Positions 7,234 to 14,554 of a DNA stretch of 64,000 nt are shown in pieces. Below the pieces are notes generated by a model. The model was given only the letters and a program-made list of their open reading frames with translations. It ran no database searches and was not told where the DNA came from. This stretch comes from an uncultured bacterium (GTDB lineage: Bacteria > Cyanobacteriota > Vampirovibrionia > Gastranaerophilales > Gastranaerophilaceae), in NCBI GenBank assembly GCA_902780525.1, contig CACZFL010000002.1:1-64000 (forward strand). Direction: 5' to 3'. The position numbers and the translations under genes were made by a program. How positions within the stretch are numbered: the first letter of the stretch is position 1; every line of letters begins with the position of its first letter.

Positions 7234-7608
7234 TTATGCGTATCTTCCAATTTTGTATGTTTCTTCTAAGGATTCAACTTTCAGCAAAACTTTATGTATA
7301 AAATTGCGTGGTTTAAAGTTAAGAAGATTTTTTAGCCAGCCTTCTTCTATGTATGTAAAATTTTCATCCTTTGCACACGGATGTTTGTATGTTATCATAG
7401 CATCTAATCTGTCAAAAGGTTTGCTGTCTGCTAGGCCTAATGTTGTTTCAACAGGACTTTTTTTCAATATGCTGAAAAAGGAATCAACCTCTTCTTGCGG
7501 CAGCTTTTTGTATAAAATTTCTTTTACTTCTTTTTCAACCGAAGCATTGTATTTTGTGTGAAACTTTAAACCCTGAAAATTTATTTGATAATTGTTATTT
7601 ACTTTCAT
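7234..7608 (-). CDS. F-x-G-motif protein (124 aa), tandem paralog 1
   Basis: Unknown function. It starts MKVNNNYQ and has NFQG at residues 10-13. The C-terminal half aligns with the next gene on the minus strand: LDAMI-Y, then F-YIEEG-L, LN and a final F--K pattern (here LDAMITY, FTYIEEGWLKNLLN). The two are therefore tandem duplicates that kept a core domain while their N-terminal linkers diverged. No signal peptide or membrane helix. SD AAGGAG supports the start. It lies in a run of three F-x-G genes with 14-22-base gaps, suggesting one operon. Confidence 0.75.
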   Translation of the reverse strand: MKVNNNYQINFQGLKFHTKYNASVEKEVKEILYKKLPQEEVDSFFSILKKSPVETTLGLADSKPFDRLDAMITYKHPCAKDENFTYIEEGWLKNLLNFKPRNFIHKVLLKVESLEETYKIGRYA

Positions 7609-7630
7609 AAGAATACTCCTTTTTCGGTTA

Positions 7631-7987
7631 TTAAATATGTCCCTTTAAGCCGATAGAAACTACATCTTTATCTATTTGTCTGTTAATTTTGTTCATAAAA
7701 ACTTTTGGATTTAACATACTGCTTAAGATACCTTCTTCTATATAGCGAAAATGATTTTTACCGTATTCAATCATTGCATCAAGACCATTCTTTAAACCTA
7801 CGCCTGCACCTAAAATAATATTGTATTCAGAATCGTCATGTCTTGTTTTAAATCTTTCTACGAATTTTTGGTACTGCTCCTTCGGAAGTCTTGAACGGAG
7901 AATTTTTAGTGCTGCCGGATCAATTCTTCCTGCTTTGAAGCTTGTTTGATAATTATGGTAATTGTTATAATTATTGTTTATTTGCAT
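7631..7987 (-). CDS. F-x-G-motif protein (118 aa), tandem paralog 2
   Basis: Unknown function. The N-terminus is Asn/Tyr-rich and flexible-looking (MQINNNYNNYHN), with SFKA at 16-19. The core LDAMIEYGKNHFRYIEEGIL pairs with the same region of the neighbouring 124-aa protein. A Gly-rich loop (ILGAGVGLKNG) near 57-67 is specific to this copy. SD AAGGAG is well placed. The gene sits between its paralog and the 118-aa protein ending at 8002. Confidence 0.75.
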   Translation of the reverse strand: MQINNNYNNYHNYQTSFKAGRIDPAALKILRSRLPKEQYQKFVERFKTRHDDSEYNIILGAGVGLKNGLDAMIEYGKNHFRYIEEGILSSMLNPKVFMNKINRQIDKDVVSIGLKGHI

Positions 7988-8001
7988 ATATAAACTCCTT
8001 A

Positions 8002-8358
8002 CTATGCTTTTTTACCCAAAATCAATCGTTCTTGTTCATCAAGAGTTTTACAAAGTTTTTTAAAAAACTTTTCTGAACGGTTAAAGACACTCGTAAAGAT
8101 TGTTTCTTCTTCATACGATTTTGTCATTAGCACACCGGCAGCCGGTTTTTTTTGCTTGAATGTTGCACACAAACGAATACTTTCTTCGGATATTGTATCA
8201 ATAACTATATCCAATGGAGATTTTTTATATTTATTTATCATACTTTCCTGTATGGAAATAAACTTCCCGGAAGGCATTTTTTCGCTCATTGCAGCCAATG
8301 CTCTTGGTGAAAAAGTTACCGCTTTAAAGTTTAGATTTGAAGAGTTGGTTACTTGCAT
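8002..8358 (-). CDS. F-x-G-motif protein of unknown function (118 aa)
   Basis: The start is set at MQVTNSS by a clear SD (TAGGAG) 11 bases upstream; a longer in-frame reading adds 18 residues without an SD. NFKA is at residues 10-13. The body is helical and basic at the C-terminus (KFFKKLCKTLDEQERL). It is not obviously homologous to the two neighbouring F-x-G proteins beyond the N-terminus, although the idea of a family with a long central helix cannot be excluded. It is probably first in a three-gene operon on the minus strand. Confidence 0.72.
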   Translation of the reverse strand: MQVTNSSNLNFKAVTFSPRALAAMSEKMPSGKFISIQESMINKYKKSPLDIVIDTISEESIRLCATFKQKKPAAGVLMTKSYEEETIFTSVFNRSEKFFKKLCKTLDEQERLILGKKA

Positions 8359-8413
8359 ATATATAAAACTCCTATGTTCTGCATAAACACTGTCAAGATT
8401 TATTTTTGCCATG

Positions 8414-8458
8414 AAAAAAGGAACAAGTTTACAAAAATTTACATGTAATCTTGTTCCT
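8414..8458 (-). terminator. Rho-independent terminator of yidC
   Basis: The stem 8419-8427/8450-8458 (AGGAACAAG and complement) is followed on the minus strand by T5 (8418-8414). It lies 15 bases past the yidC stop codon and separates it from the F-x-G operon. Confidence 0.75.
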
Positions 8459-8473
8459 GAATTATATTTTGAA

Positions 8474-9556
8474 TTATTTTTCGCTGATTTGTTTTGCGTT
8501 AGCTAAATCAATATCGCTGACTTTGTTTTCTTTCTGAGCATCTTCCAGCTCAAGCTGTTTATTAATAATAACAGTCTGTACTACCTGGAAGCAGTTGCTT
8601 GCTACAAGGTATAAAAGAACGCCGGCAGGAATAGGAATAATAAAGAAAGTAAAACCTAACATAAGAGGCATGAACGTATTCATTGATTTTTGCATAGCTG
8701 CCTGAGCAGGATCCTGATTGGCGTTTTTATTCATTGCCATCATTGCTTTTTGTGACATTACCATAGTCAGCATAAATAATATCAATAATGCAAATACATC
8801 CCAGTGGAATGCAGGTTTAACTTCTTTTGTAGGAATTGTGCTTACAAGCAGTCCATCCTTTCTTACGAAAGTCATATTTTCAACTTCTTTAGTATTAACA
8901 TCAGTTACTGCAATTTCAGCTTTTTCTATTTGGTCAAGCTGGCTGAATTTCAGATTTAAACTATCAAGGCTGACTTTAAAATCAGCAGGTTCTCCAGGAT
9001 TTAAAGTACCCTGAACTTCAACAGCCTTGTTTGGTTTTTCAATTTTTACATTGTCCATCGGCTCCATATCAGCCTTAAAATAAACTTTTGCAGTTTTGCC
9101 TGTCATAAATGAATCATATCTGGAAACACCAAAAACACCGTCATTTGAAATACCGGCAGATGTTTTCATTGTTGCATCAAGTCTTTTGACAAACAAGAAT
9201 TGAGAGTCTCCCGCCATTGAAATAAATTGAGGGCTCATCAATGTTGAATACAAAAGAATAAATATAGGCATCTGTATAAGGAGCGGAAAACAACCTGCCA
9301 TCGGATTGAATTTGTGTTCCTTATAGAACTCCATCATTTTTTGCTGCATAACCTGAGGGTTGCTTTTGTATCGTTCCTGAATAGCTTTCATCTTAGGCTG
9401 AAGCATTTGCATCGTTCTCATTGAACGCTGCTGTGAAACACCCAAAGGCCACATTGCCGCTCTTACGATAATGGTAAGTAATATGATACCAATGCCGTAT
9501 CCACCGACAATTGATAACATTTTTAATACTTTGATAGTTAGTGTAATAAAATCCAT
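8474..9556 (-). CDS. yidC: Membrane protein insertase YidC/Oxa1
   Basis: Inserts and folds inner-membrane proteins, alone or with SecYEG. The 360-aa protein lacks the large N-terminal periplasmic domain of proteobacterial YidC, as in cyanobacteria and chloroplast Alb3. Segments are: a first helix with the conserved groove Arg (IIVRAAMWPLG near 28-38), a coiled cytoplasmic hairpin with MQQKMMEFYKEHKFNP (near 70), helix MPIFILLYSTL (near 96), then an unusually long insertion of about 130 residues (110-240), and the closing helices with IPAGVLLYLVASN near 313. Its terminator is at 8414-8458. Confidence 0.92.
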   Translation of the reverse strand: MDFITLTIKVLKMLSIVGGYGIGIILLTIIVRAAMWPLGVSQQRSMRTMQMLQPKMKAIQERYKSNPQVMQQKMMEFYKEHKFNPMAGCFPLLIQMPIFILLYSTLMSPQFISMAGDSQFLFVKRLDATMKTSAGISNDGVFGVSRYDSFMTGKTAKVYFKADMEPMDNVKIEKPNKAVEVQGTLNPGEPADFKVSLDSLNLKFSQLDQIEKAEIAVTDVNTKEVENMTFVRKDGLLVSTIPTKEVKPAFHWDVFALLILFMLTMVMSQKAMMAMNKNANQDPAQAAMQKSMNTFMPLMLGFTFFIIPIPAGVLLYLVASNCFQVVQTVIINKQLELEDAQKENKVSDIDLANAKQISEK

Positions 9557-9686
9557 ATCTTCTCTTCCCTGATTTTGTTTTCTGAAATGTACAATAATTG
9601 TACTATTCTAAAATACTTAAAACATGAAGTGAAGTCAATTAAGAGAGGAACAAATATTAATTATGTAAATATCAAATGTGTAAATA

Positions 9687-10616
9687 TTAAATGGGTGAAT
9701 CTAATTTGCCAAACTGTTCAGAAAAATCCTCGTCAACAAGATTAATCAGCGGTAAATTATATTCCTGCGCGAGTTTTTCAACCTTTGGGTCATAGTTTAT
9801 TGCAAGGGTTTTTACACCGGCTTTTATTCCGATAACATTTGCGTGAAACCTCATCGCAATAAGATATTCTAAATCGGAAATGGTATCAATAATCTCTGTC
9901 AAAGATATGCCTTTATTAACACTTATATTATTAGCACCTTTTTCTTTGAGTATCCGTGCAAATTTTTCACAAACTTCCTCATCAATACTTTTTTGCAGTG
10001 GCAAAATAACAATGTGTTTATCGGAGAAATGTTTACAAACCTCATCTGCAAGTTTTTTCAAAAACAAATCGTTTACCCCTTTATAGCTTCTTAACTGAAC
10101 CCCAACCTTTCCTTTGCTGTTTTTTTGAGAGAGTTCAAGTTCAAAAACAGGGTCTTTAACCAACTCCGAGCCTATTCCCCAGTTTTTCAGAAGCTCCTGT
10201 GATTTGTTATCTCTTACGGTGATTTTTGAAGCTCTTTTGAGTGCAAATTTTGTTAAAAGCTGACCAAGTTTTGATTTTATTGGTCCAATCCCTTGTGCAA
10301 ATATTTCCACTTTTTTACCGAAAATGAGCGCAGAATAAATAACTACAAGATAATATAAAAGACTTTTAAAGCTTGTTACGTCCTGTAAAAGACTCCCACC
10401 ACCGGATATGAGTACATCAGACTCAAGAATTGAAGGCAAAAACTTTAACATACCGCAAGAGGAAACCCCGTGTATATCAGATGTTTTTTCCGGATTTGAT
10501 GATATAAGCGTTATTTTTTCCGCACCCTTTGATTTCAATTTTTGCGATAGAACGTGAGCGATAGCTTCATCGCCGAAATTATCAAATCCAATGTAGCCAG
10601 AAACTACATACTTCAT
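9687..10616 (-). CDS. csaB: Polysaccharide pyruvyl transferase, CsaB-like
   Basis: Transfers pyruvate from phosphoenolpyruvate to a cell-wall polysaccharide, creating ketal-pyruvylated sugars that anchor SLH-domain S-layer or outer-membrane proteins. The N-terminus GYIGFDNFGDEAI is diagnostic, followed by ISGGGSLLQD near 91, FAQGIGP near 125 and the late AMRFHANVIG near 254. The 309 aa fit the family. The start overlaps the kdgK-like stop by four bases (ATGA), so the genes are translationally coupled. A sugar-kinase/aldolase pair upstream is an unusual context for csaB. Confidence 0.88.
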   Translation of the reverse strand: MKYVVSGYIGFDNFGDEAIAHVLSQKLKSKGAEKITLISSNPEKTSDIHGVSSCGMLKFLPSILESDVLISGGGSLLQDVTSFKSLLYYLVVIYSALIFGKKVEIFAQGIGPIKSKLGQLLTKFALKRASKITVRDNKSQELLKNWGIGSELVKDPVFELELSQKNSKGKVGVQLRSYKGVNDLFLKKLADEVCKHFSDKHIVILPLQKSIDEEVCEKFARILKEKGANNISVNKGISLTEIIDTISDLEYLIAMRFHANVIGIKAGVKTLAINYDPKVEKLAQEYNLPLINLVDEDFSEQFGKLDSPI

Positions 10617-11551
10617 GCTTCCATGTTCTCCATAACGGTTTTTAAATAAGGAATAGACTGGATAGCCCCATAGTTTTGCGTCTGAAGACCTGATACAACA
10701 GATGCAAACTTGGTAGCTTCATTTGGTTGATAGCCGTTGGTTATTGCGTATAAAAATCCGCCGTTAAATACATCACCGGAAGCTGTTACATCTATTGCTT
10801 TTGATGTGTTATAAAACTCAGTAAAACTTATACTGCCGTTATATCCTGTGTAATAACCATTATCAATGTGGGATTTTATAACAACAATTTTTACACCTCT
10901 GTCCCAGAAGTGTTTCATTATTTGTTCTACGGAATCAACTTCATATAACCTTATAGCGTCACCCTTAAGGCTCAAAAATATTATATCCGTATAATCCAGA
11001 ATCTCTTCAAGAAGTTCTTTGGTATCGCCTGAGCTCATAAAACAAGATGTATAGTTAGGGTCATAAGCTGTAATAACTTCATTTTCCCTTGCTATTCTGA
11101 AACTTTCTCGTATGAGCTCTCTTGAACTTGCACTCAACGACTGAACAATTCCTGTTGAATATACAAGTTTAACCTGCTTAATATAATCTTCTGAAATGTC
11201 TTCTATATTTAATTTTGTTGCTGCAGTTTTTCGCTTGTAGTATAAGAGTTCTTTTTTATTCTGCGGATTTGCAACTATGTACATACCGTTTTGTTCGTCG
11301 TTGGTTTTTATAAGTGAAGTATCTATATTTTCTTTTTGCAAACTCGATAAAATAAACTCACTAAACCCGTCATTTCCGACTTTTGTTACATAACTGACAT
11401 TTCCACCCATTCTTGATGCTGCAACTGCTGTTGTAACAGTATCTCCGCCAAAATATTTATTCAGAGTCGAGCTTTCTGCTAAACTTCCGTTAGAAGTAAG
11501 CTCTATTAAACATTCACCTATAATAACTATATCTGTTTTTTGTTGGTCCAT
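10613..11551 (-). CDS. kdgK: PfkB-family sugar kinase, probable 2-keto-3-deoxygluconate kinase
   Basis: A 312-aa ribokinase-fold kinase. IVIIGECLIELT opens the Rossmann core, FGGDTVTTAVAASRMG (34-49) is the substrate-binding GG region, and DVTASGDVFNGGFL (near 254-267) is the PfkB signature carrying the catalytic Asp. In canonical members this reads DTTGAGD; the VT-AS variation is seen here. Its position directly after a KDPG-aldolase-like gene (25-base overlap) makes phosphorylation of 2-keto-3-deoxygluconate the likeliest job; other sugars cannot be excluded from sequence alone. Confidence 0.82.
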   Translation of the reverse strand: MDQQKTDIVIIGECLIELTSNGSLAESSTLNKYFGGDTVTTAVAASRMGGNVSYVTKVGNDGFSEFILSSLQKENIDTSLIKTNDEQNGMYIVANPQNKKELLYYKRKTAATKLNIEDISEDYIKQVKLVYSTGIVQSLSASSRELIRESFRIARENEVITAYDPNYTSCFMSSGDTKELLEEILDYTDIIFLSLKGDAIRLYEVDSVEQIMKHFWDRGVKIVVIKSHIDNGYYTGYNGSISFTEFYNTSKAIDVTASGDVFNGGFLYAITNGYQPNEATKFASVVSGLQTQNYGAIQSIPYLKTVMENMEA

Positions 11552-12165
11552 TTTTTATAATCTCTTATTTCTCTCAAAATATCCTTTGTTCTTTGGGTAA
11601 TAACCTTTGGTTCGAACCCCTGATAGAAATCACGGCCGACACCAACAGCCACAGCCCCTGCTTTAATATAAGTTACAACTTCATTCAACTTTATATTGCC
11701 CATAGGAAGAAGTTTTAAAAATGGCATTTGTCTTAATATATCTTCTATGTATCTTACTCCGCCCAGTGCTTCCGTCGGAAATATCTTAATTAACGGAATT
11801 CTTGTTTTCCAGGCGCTGTATGCTTCATTTGCGGTTGTAGCTCCTGCAATAAAAGGAACATGTTTATTTTTTGAAATCTTTATCAAACCCATCTGAAAAA
11901 TAGGAGAAGAAAACATAACTGCACCGCTTTTAAGTGCTGCATCAAGCTGTAAAGATGTAACTATACCGCCTGCACTTACACAAGCAAATTTAGAAACCTC
12001 TTTTATCGCTTCGTACATTGAAGGACTTTCTACGTTCAGTTCGACGACCCTGATTCCACCATCGACCAGTGCCTTTGCTGTCTGAATAGCAAAGTCGGCA
12101 TCAGAACATCTGATTATCGGATAAATTTTATCCTCTGCTATCATTTGAATATAATTATCACTCAT
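11527..12165 (-). CDS. eda: KDPG/KHG aldolase
   Basis: Cleaves 2-keto-3-deoxy-6-phosphogluconate to pyruvate and glyceraldehyde-3-phosphate. The 212-aa TIM-barrel protein has YPIIRCSD near 15, the catalytic Glu in VVELNVESP near 39-47, AGATTANEA near 108 and the Schiff-base Lys in LIKIFPTEALGG near 125-136. The phosphate-binding PMGNI near 154 replaces the usual PTGG. SD AAAGGA fixes the start. It is first in an eda-kdgK-csaB operon, divergent from the CHASE2 cyclase. With kdgK it forms the lower half of uronate or Entner-Doudoroff-type catabolism. Confidence 0.85.
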   Translation of the reverse strand: MSDNYIQMIAEDKIYPIIRCSDADFAIQTAKALVDGGIRVVELNVESPSMYEAIKEVSKFACVSAGGIVTSLQLDAALKSGAVMFSSPIFQMGLIKISKNKHVPFIAGATTANEAYSAWKTRIPLIKIFPTEALGGVRYIEDILRQMPFLKLLPMGNIKLNEVVTYIKAGAVAVGVGRDFYQGFEPKVITQRTKDILREIRDYKKWTNKKQI

Positions 12166-12231
12166 TTGTATGTATCCTTTTACTTTAAAATATTATATCA
12201 TAAAAAGTATATTAATGAATTTAGGGGAATT

Positions 12232-14214
12232 ATGAAACATTTTAAATTTGCTATATTCAGTCTGTTAATTGTACTTCTGTTGAGTTTTACAGCTTATCTG
12301 ACATATAACTTTGCCGAACCGAAGGCGTATGATTTTATGGTTAAACACGTTATGACGGAACGACTGCCTTTTGACGAAACCAAAAATATCTACGGGCACG
12401 ACAATGTTGTTCTTGTTGTTATTGACGGAGAATCATTAGAGAAATACCGCTGGCCCTGGAAAAGAGATTTAAACTGCAAAATATTTGATTACTTTAATGA
12501 ATATGCAAAACCGAAAGTATTTATTCATGACGCAATAGTCACAAGTCTTGACAAAGATTCACCCGAGTCCGATAAAAAGTTTTTTAACTCAATAAGCAAA
12601 TTCCGTAACCTGGTTGAAGGTTTTTTGTTTAGCGTTAAACCCTTTGACAACGAGGAAAAAGGAAAGGCTTACAACAAACAATTTATAGACAAATACTCAA
12701 TAAAAAACGCAGAAGCAACAGTTGATTTTCCGCAAATATTTAACAGCGTTCTTACATCCCCCCAGGAATTTCTTGATTCAGTCGAAAACTTTGGTTCAAT
12801 TTCAATGATTCCCGGTTTTCTGAACGGAAATCCCGTTGATGATACCTACAGAACGGGAATCTATCTTGCTAATTACAACGGTGCGCTTATGCCTTCACTT
12901 GCAATGAAAGGTTTTCTGATTACACATAATAATCCTAAAATTATTATTAATAAGGACTCTATAGATTTTCCTGAACTTAATTACAAGATTAAGCATAAAA
13001 TGTCACCATATATATATACATCAATTGTTCCGATAAGATTTTACAAACGCCTGCCAAACAGCGTATATTCTCACAAACACTACTCGGCAATTGATATTAT
13101 GGATTCGTATGACAGCATCAAAAACGGTAAGAAACCAAAGATTAGTCCTGAAGTCTTCAAGGATAAATATGTACTACTCGGAGTTAATGACCCGCTAAAA
13201 GACGGGCTGAACGATAACAAAAGTTCTCCTGTTGCCGTAAACCATCCTGCTCTCGATATACAGGCTACAAGTTTGGACAATATCATTAACAGAGATTTTA
13301 TAACAATATTACCTGTCTGGCTAAACATTCTGTTCACACTGATCATAATGCTGATAGTATATTACACCATAAGAACACATCAGTTGGTAAAAGCAGTCAG
13401 CTACTCTATTTGCTTTATACTCCTTATACCGGTAATCTCAGCAACTTGCTTTTATTACAGTGTTGTAATAAACACGATTACGCCCGTAGTAATGAGTGTA
13501 CTGACAATGATTTTGGCATATATTCACAGGTATATCATAGAGGCACGGTCAAAAGAAAAAGTTGAAAAAGCTATGGGCAAATATATGTCCGAAGATGTAA
13601 TGAAGCGAGTTATACAAAACATTGATAACCTTGGACTTGGAGGTAAAAAAGCAGTCGTTACAGTTCTGTTTTCGGATATAAGAGGCTTTACTTCTATGTC
13701 AGAAAAAATGTCTGCACAAGAAGTTTCTCAGCTTTTGAACGAATATTTTTCAGAGATGGAGCCTATTGTTACCAAGTACAACGGAATAATTAACAAATTT
13801 ATAGGCGACGCCATAATGGCTGTTTTTGGGGAACCGATTCAGGACGAAAATCACCCCATTAACGCTGTGAAGTGCGGATACGAAATGCTGGAAAAAGTCA
13901 GCGAGCTTAATAAAAAATGGCAAAATAAAAATAAACCGGCAATTCAAATTGGCGTAGGAATTAATACGGGCGAAGTTTTTGTAGGAAATATCGGTTCTGA
14001 AAAACGTATGGAATATACAGTAATCGGTGATACGGTAAATCTTGCAAGCAGATTGGAAAGCTATAATAAAACATACAAGACTTCTATTCTTATAAGCCCG
14101 ACGACTTATGAATACTCAAAAACTAATCTGTCGGTGAACAAAATTTCCGATGTAGAAATCCGTGGAAAAGCTGAAAAAATTGATATTTTTGAAGTTTTGG
14201 ATTGTAATTTATAA
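12232..14214 (+). CDS. CHASE2-domain class III adenylate cyclase
   Basis: A membrane sensor that probably makes cAMP. The start at MKHFKF is chosen for SD AGGGGA; a longer reading adds 29 residues without one. After an N-terminal anchor, an extracytoplasmic CHASE2 domain spans about 25-340 and three membrane helices lie about 360-420. The catalytic domain starts near 470. Metal-binding aspartates are near 481 (FSDIRGFT) and 525 (GDAIMAVFG). A Lys in INKFIG and the EYTVIGDTVNLASRLE segment fit adenine rather than guanine specificity. CHASE2-cyclase fusions are common in cyanobacteria. The ligand is unknown. Confidence 0.92.
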   Translation: MKHFKFAIFSLLIVLLLSFTAYLTYNFAEPKAYDFMVKHVMTERLPFDETKNIYGHDNVVLVVIDGESLEKYRWPWKRDLNCKIFDYFNEYAKPKVFIHDAIVTSLDKDSPESDKKFFNSISKFRNLVEGFLFSVKPFDNEEKGKAYNKQFIDKYSIKNAEATVDFPQIFNSVLTSPQEFLDSVENFGSISMIPGFLNGNPVDDTYRTGIYLANYNGALMPSLAMKGFLITHNNPKIIINKDSIDFPELNYKIKHKMSPYIYTSIVPIRFYKRLPNSVYSHKHYSAIDIMDSYDSIKNGKKPKISPEVFKDKYVLLGVNDPLKDGLNDNKSSPVAVNHPALDIQATSLDNIINRDFITILPVWLNILFTLIIMLIVYYTIRTHQLVKAVSYSICFILLIPVISATCFYYSVVINTITPVVMSVLTMILAYIHRYIIEARSKEKVEKAMGKYMSEDVMKRVIQNIDNLGLGGKKAVVTVLFSDIRGFTSMSEKMSAQEVSQLLNEYFSEMEPIVTKYNGIINKFIGDAIMAVFGEPIQDENHPINAVKCGYEMLEKVSELNKKWQNKNKPAIQIGVGINTGEVFVGNIGSEKRMEYTVIGDTVNLASRLESYNKTYKTSILISPTTYEYSKTNLSVNKISDVEIRGKAEKIDIFEVLDCNL

Positions 14215-14321
14215 AATAAAAAATGTGTAAATATTTGTAACAATGTTTGAAATTTTATTAAAGTTTTTTGAATTTGTGCCGTATAACATAGATATATTTG
14301 ATTCACCCAGAGGACTATAGT

Positions 14322-14501
14322 ATGAACACTGCATACAAATGGTATAGTTATAACAGTAGTATTATCCAATTTTATTCAGGTTATTCTCTTACTAAAGCAC
14401 CCGAAAGACCTGTTGTTGACTATGTACAGGAAACATATAATCAGACGTTTGATTACTCTGAAGGTAAAATTACATATCAACCTGAAATAAATCTCAACTG
14501 A
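14322..14501 (+). CDS. Small Tyr-rich protein of unknown function (59 aa)
   Basis: Not recognised. The ATG of MNTAYKWYSY has an SD (AGAGGA) nine bases away; an upstream in-frame ATG would add eight residues through the SD itself. The protein has nine tyrosines in 59 residues, no cysteine and no membrane segment, and ends in a Pro/Asn-rich stretch (QPEINLN). It stands alone between the cyclase and the convergent topA gene. Confidence 0.5.
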   Translation: MNTAYKWYSYNSSIIQFYSGYSLTKAPERPVVDYVQETYNQTFDYSEGKITYQPEINLN

Positions 14502-14537
14502 ATACAAAAAAGGGATTAACCAAATGAAGAAAAGTAA

Positions 14538-14554
14538 AATCAGGATTCCTGATT
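14538..14554 (-). terminator. Weak terminator-like hairpin at the topA stop codon
   Basis: A 7-bp stem (AATCAGG/CCTGATT, 3-base loop) overlaps the topA stop codon and is followed on the minus strand by TTTTACTTTTC. The stem is short and overlaps coding sequence, so the call is tentative. Confidence 0.35.

Noticed and set aside
9661-9695. Short repeated TGTAAATAT-C/T-AAATG sequence after csaB
   Set aside because: Only two short AT-rich copies; likely chance in a low-GC intergenic region.
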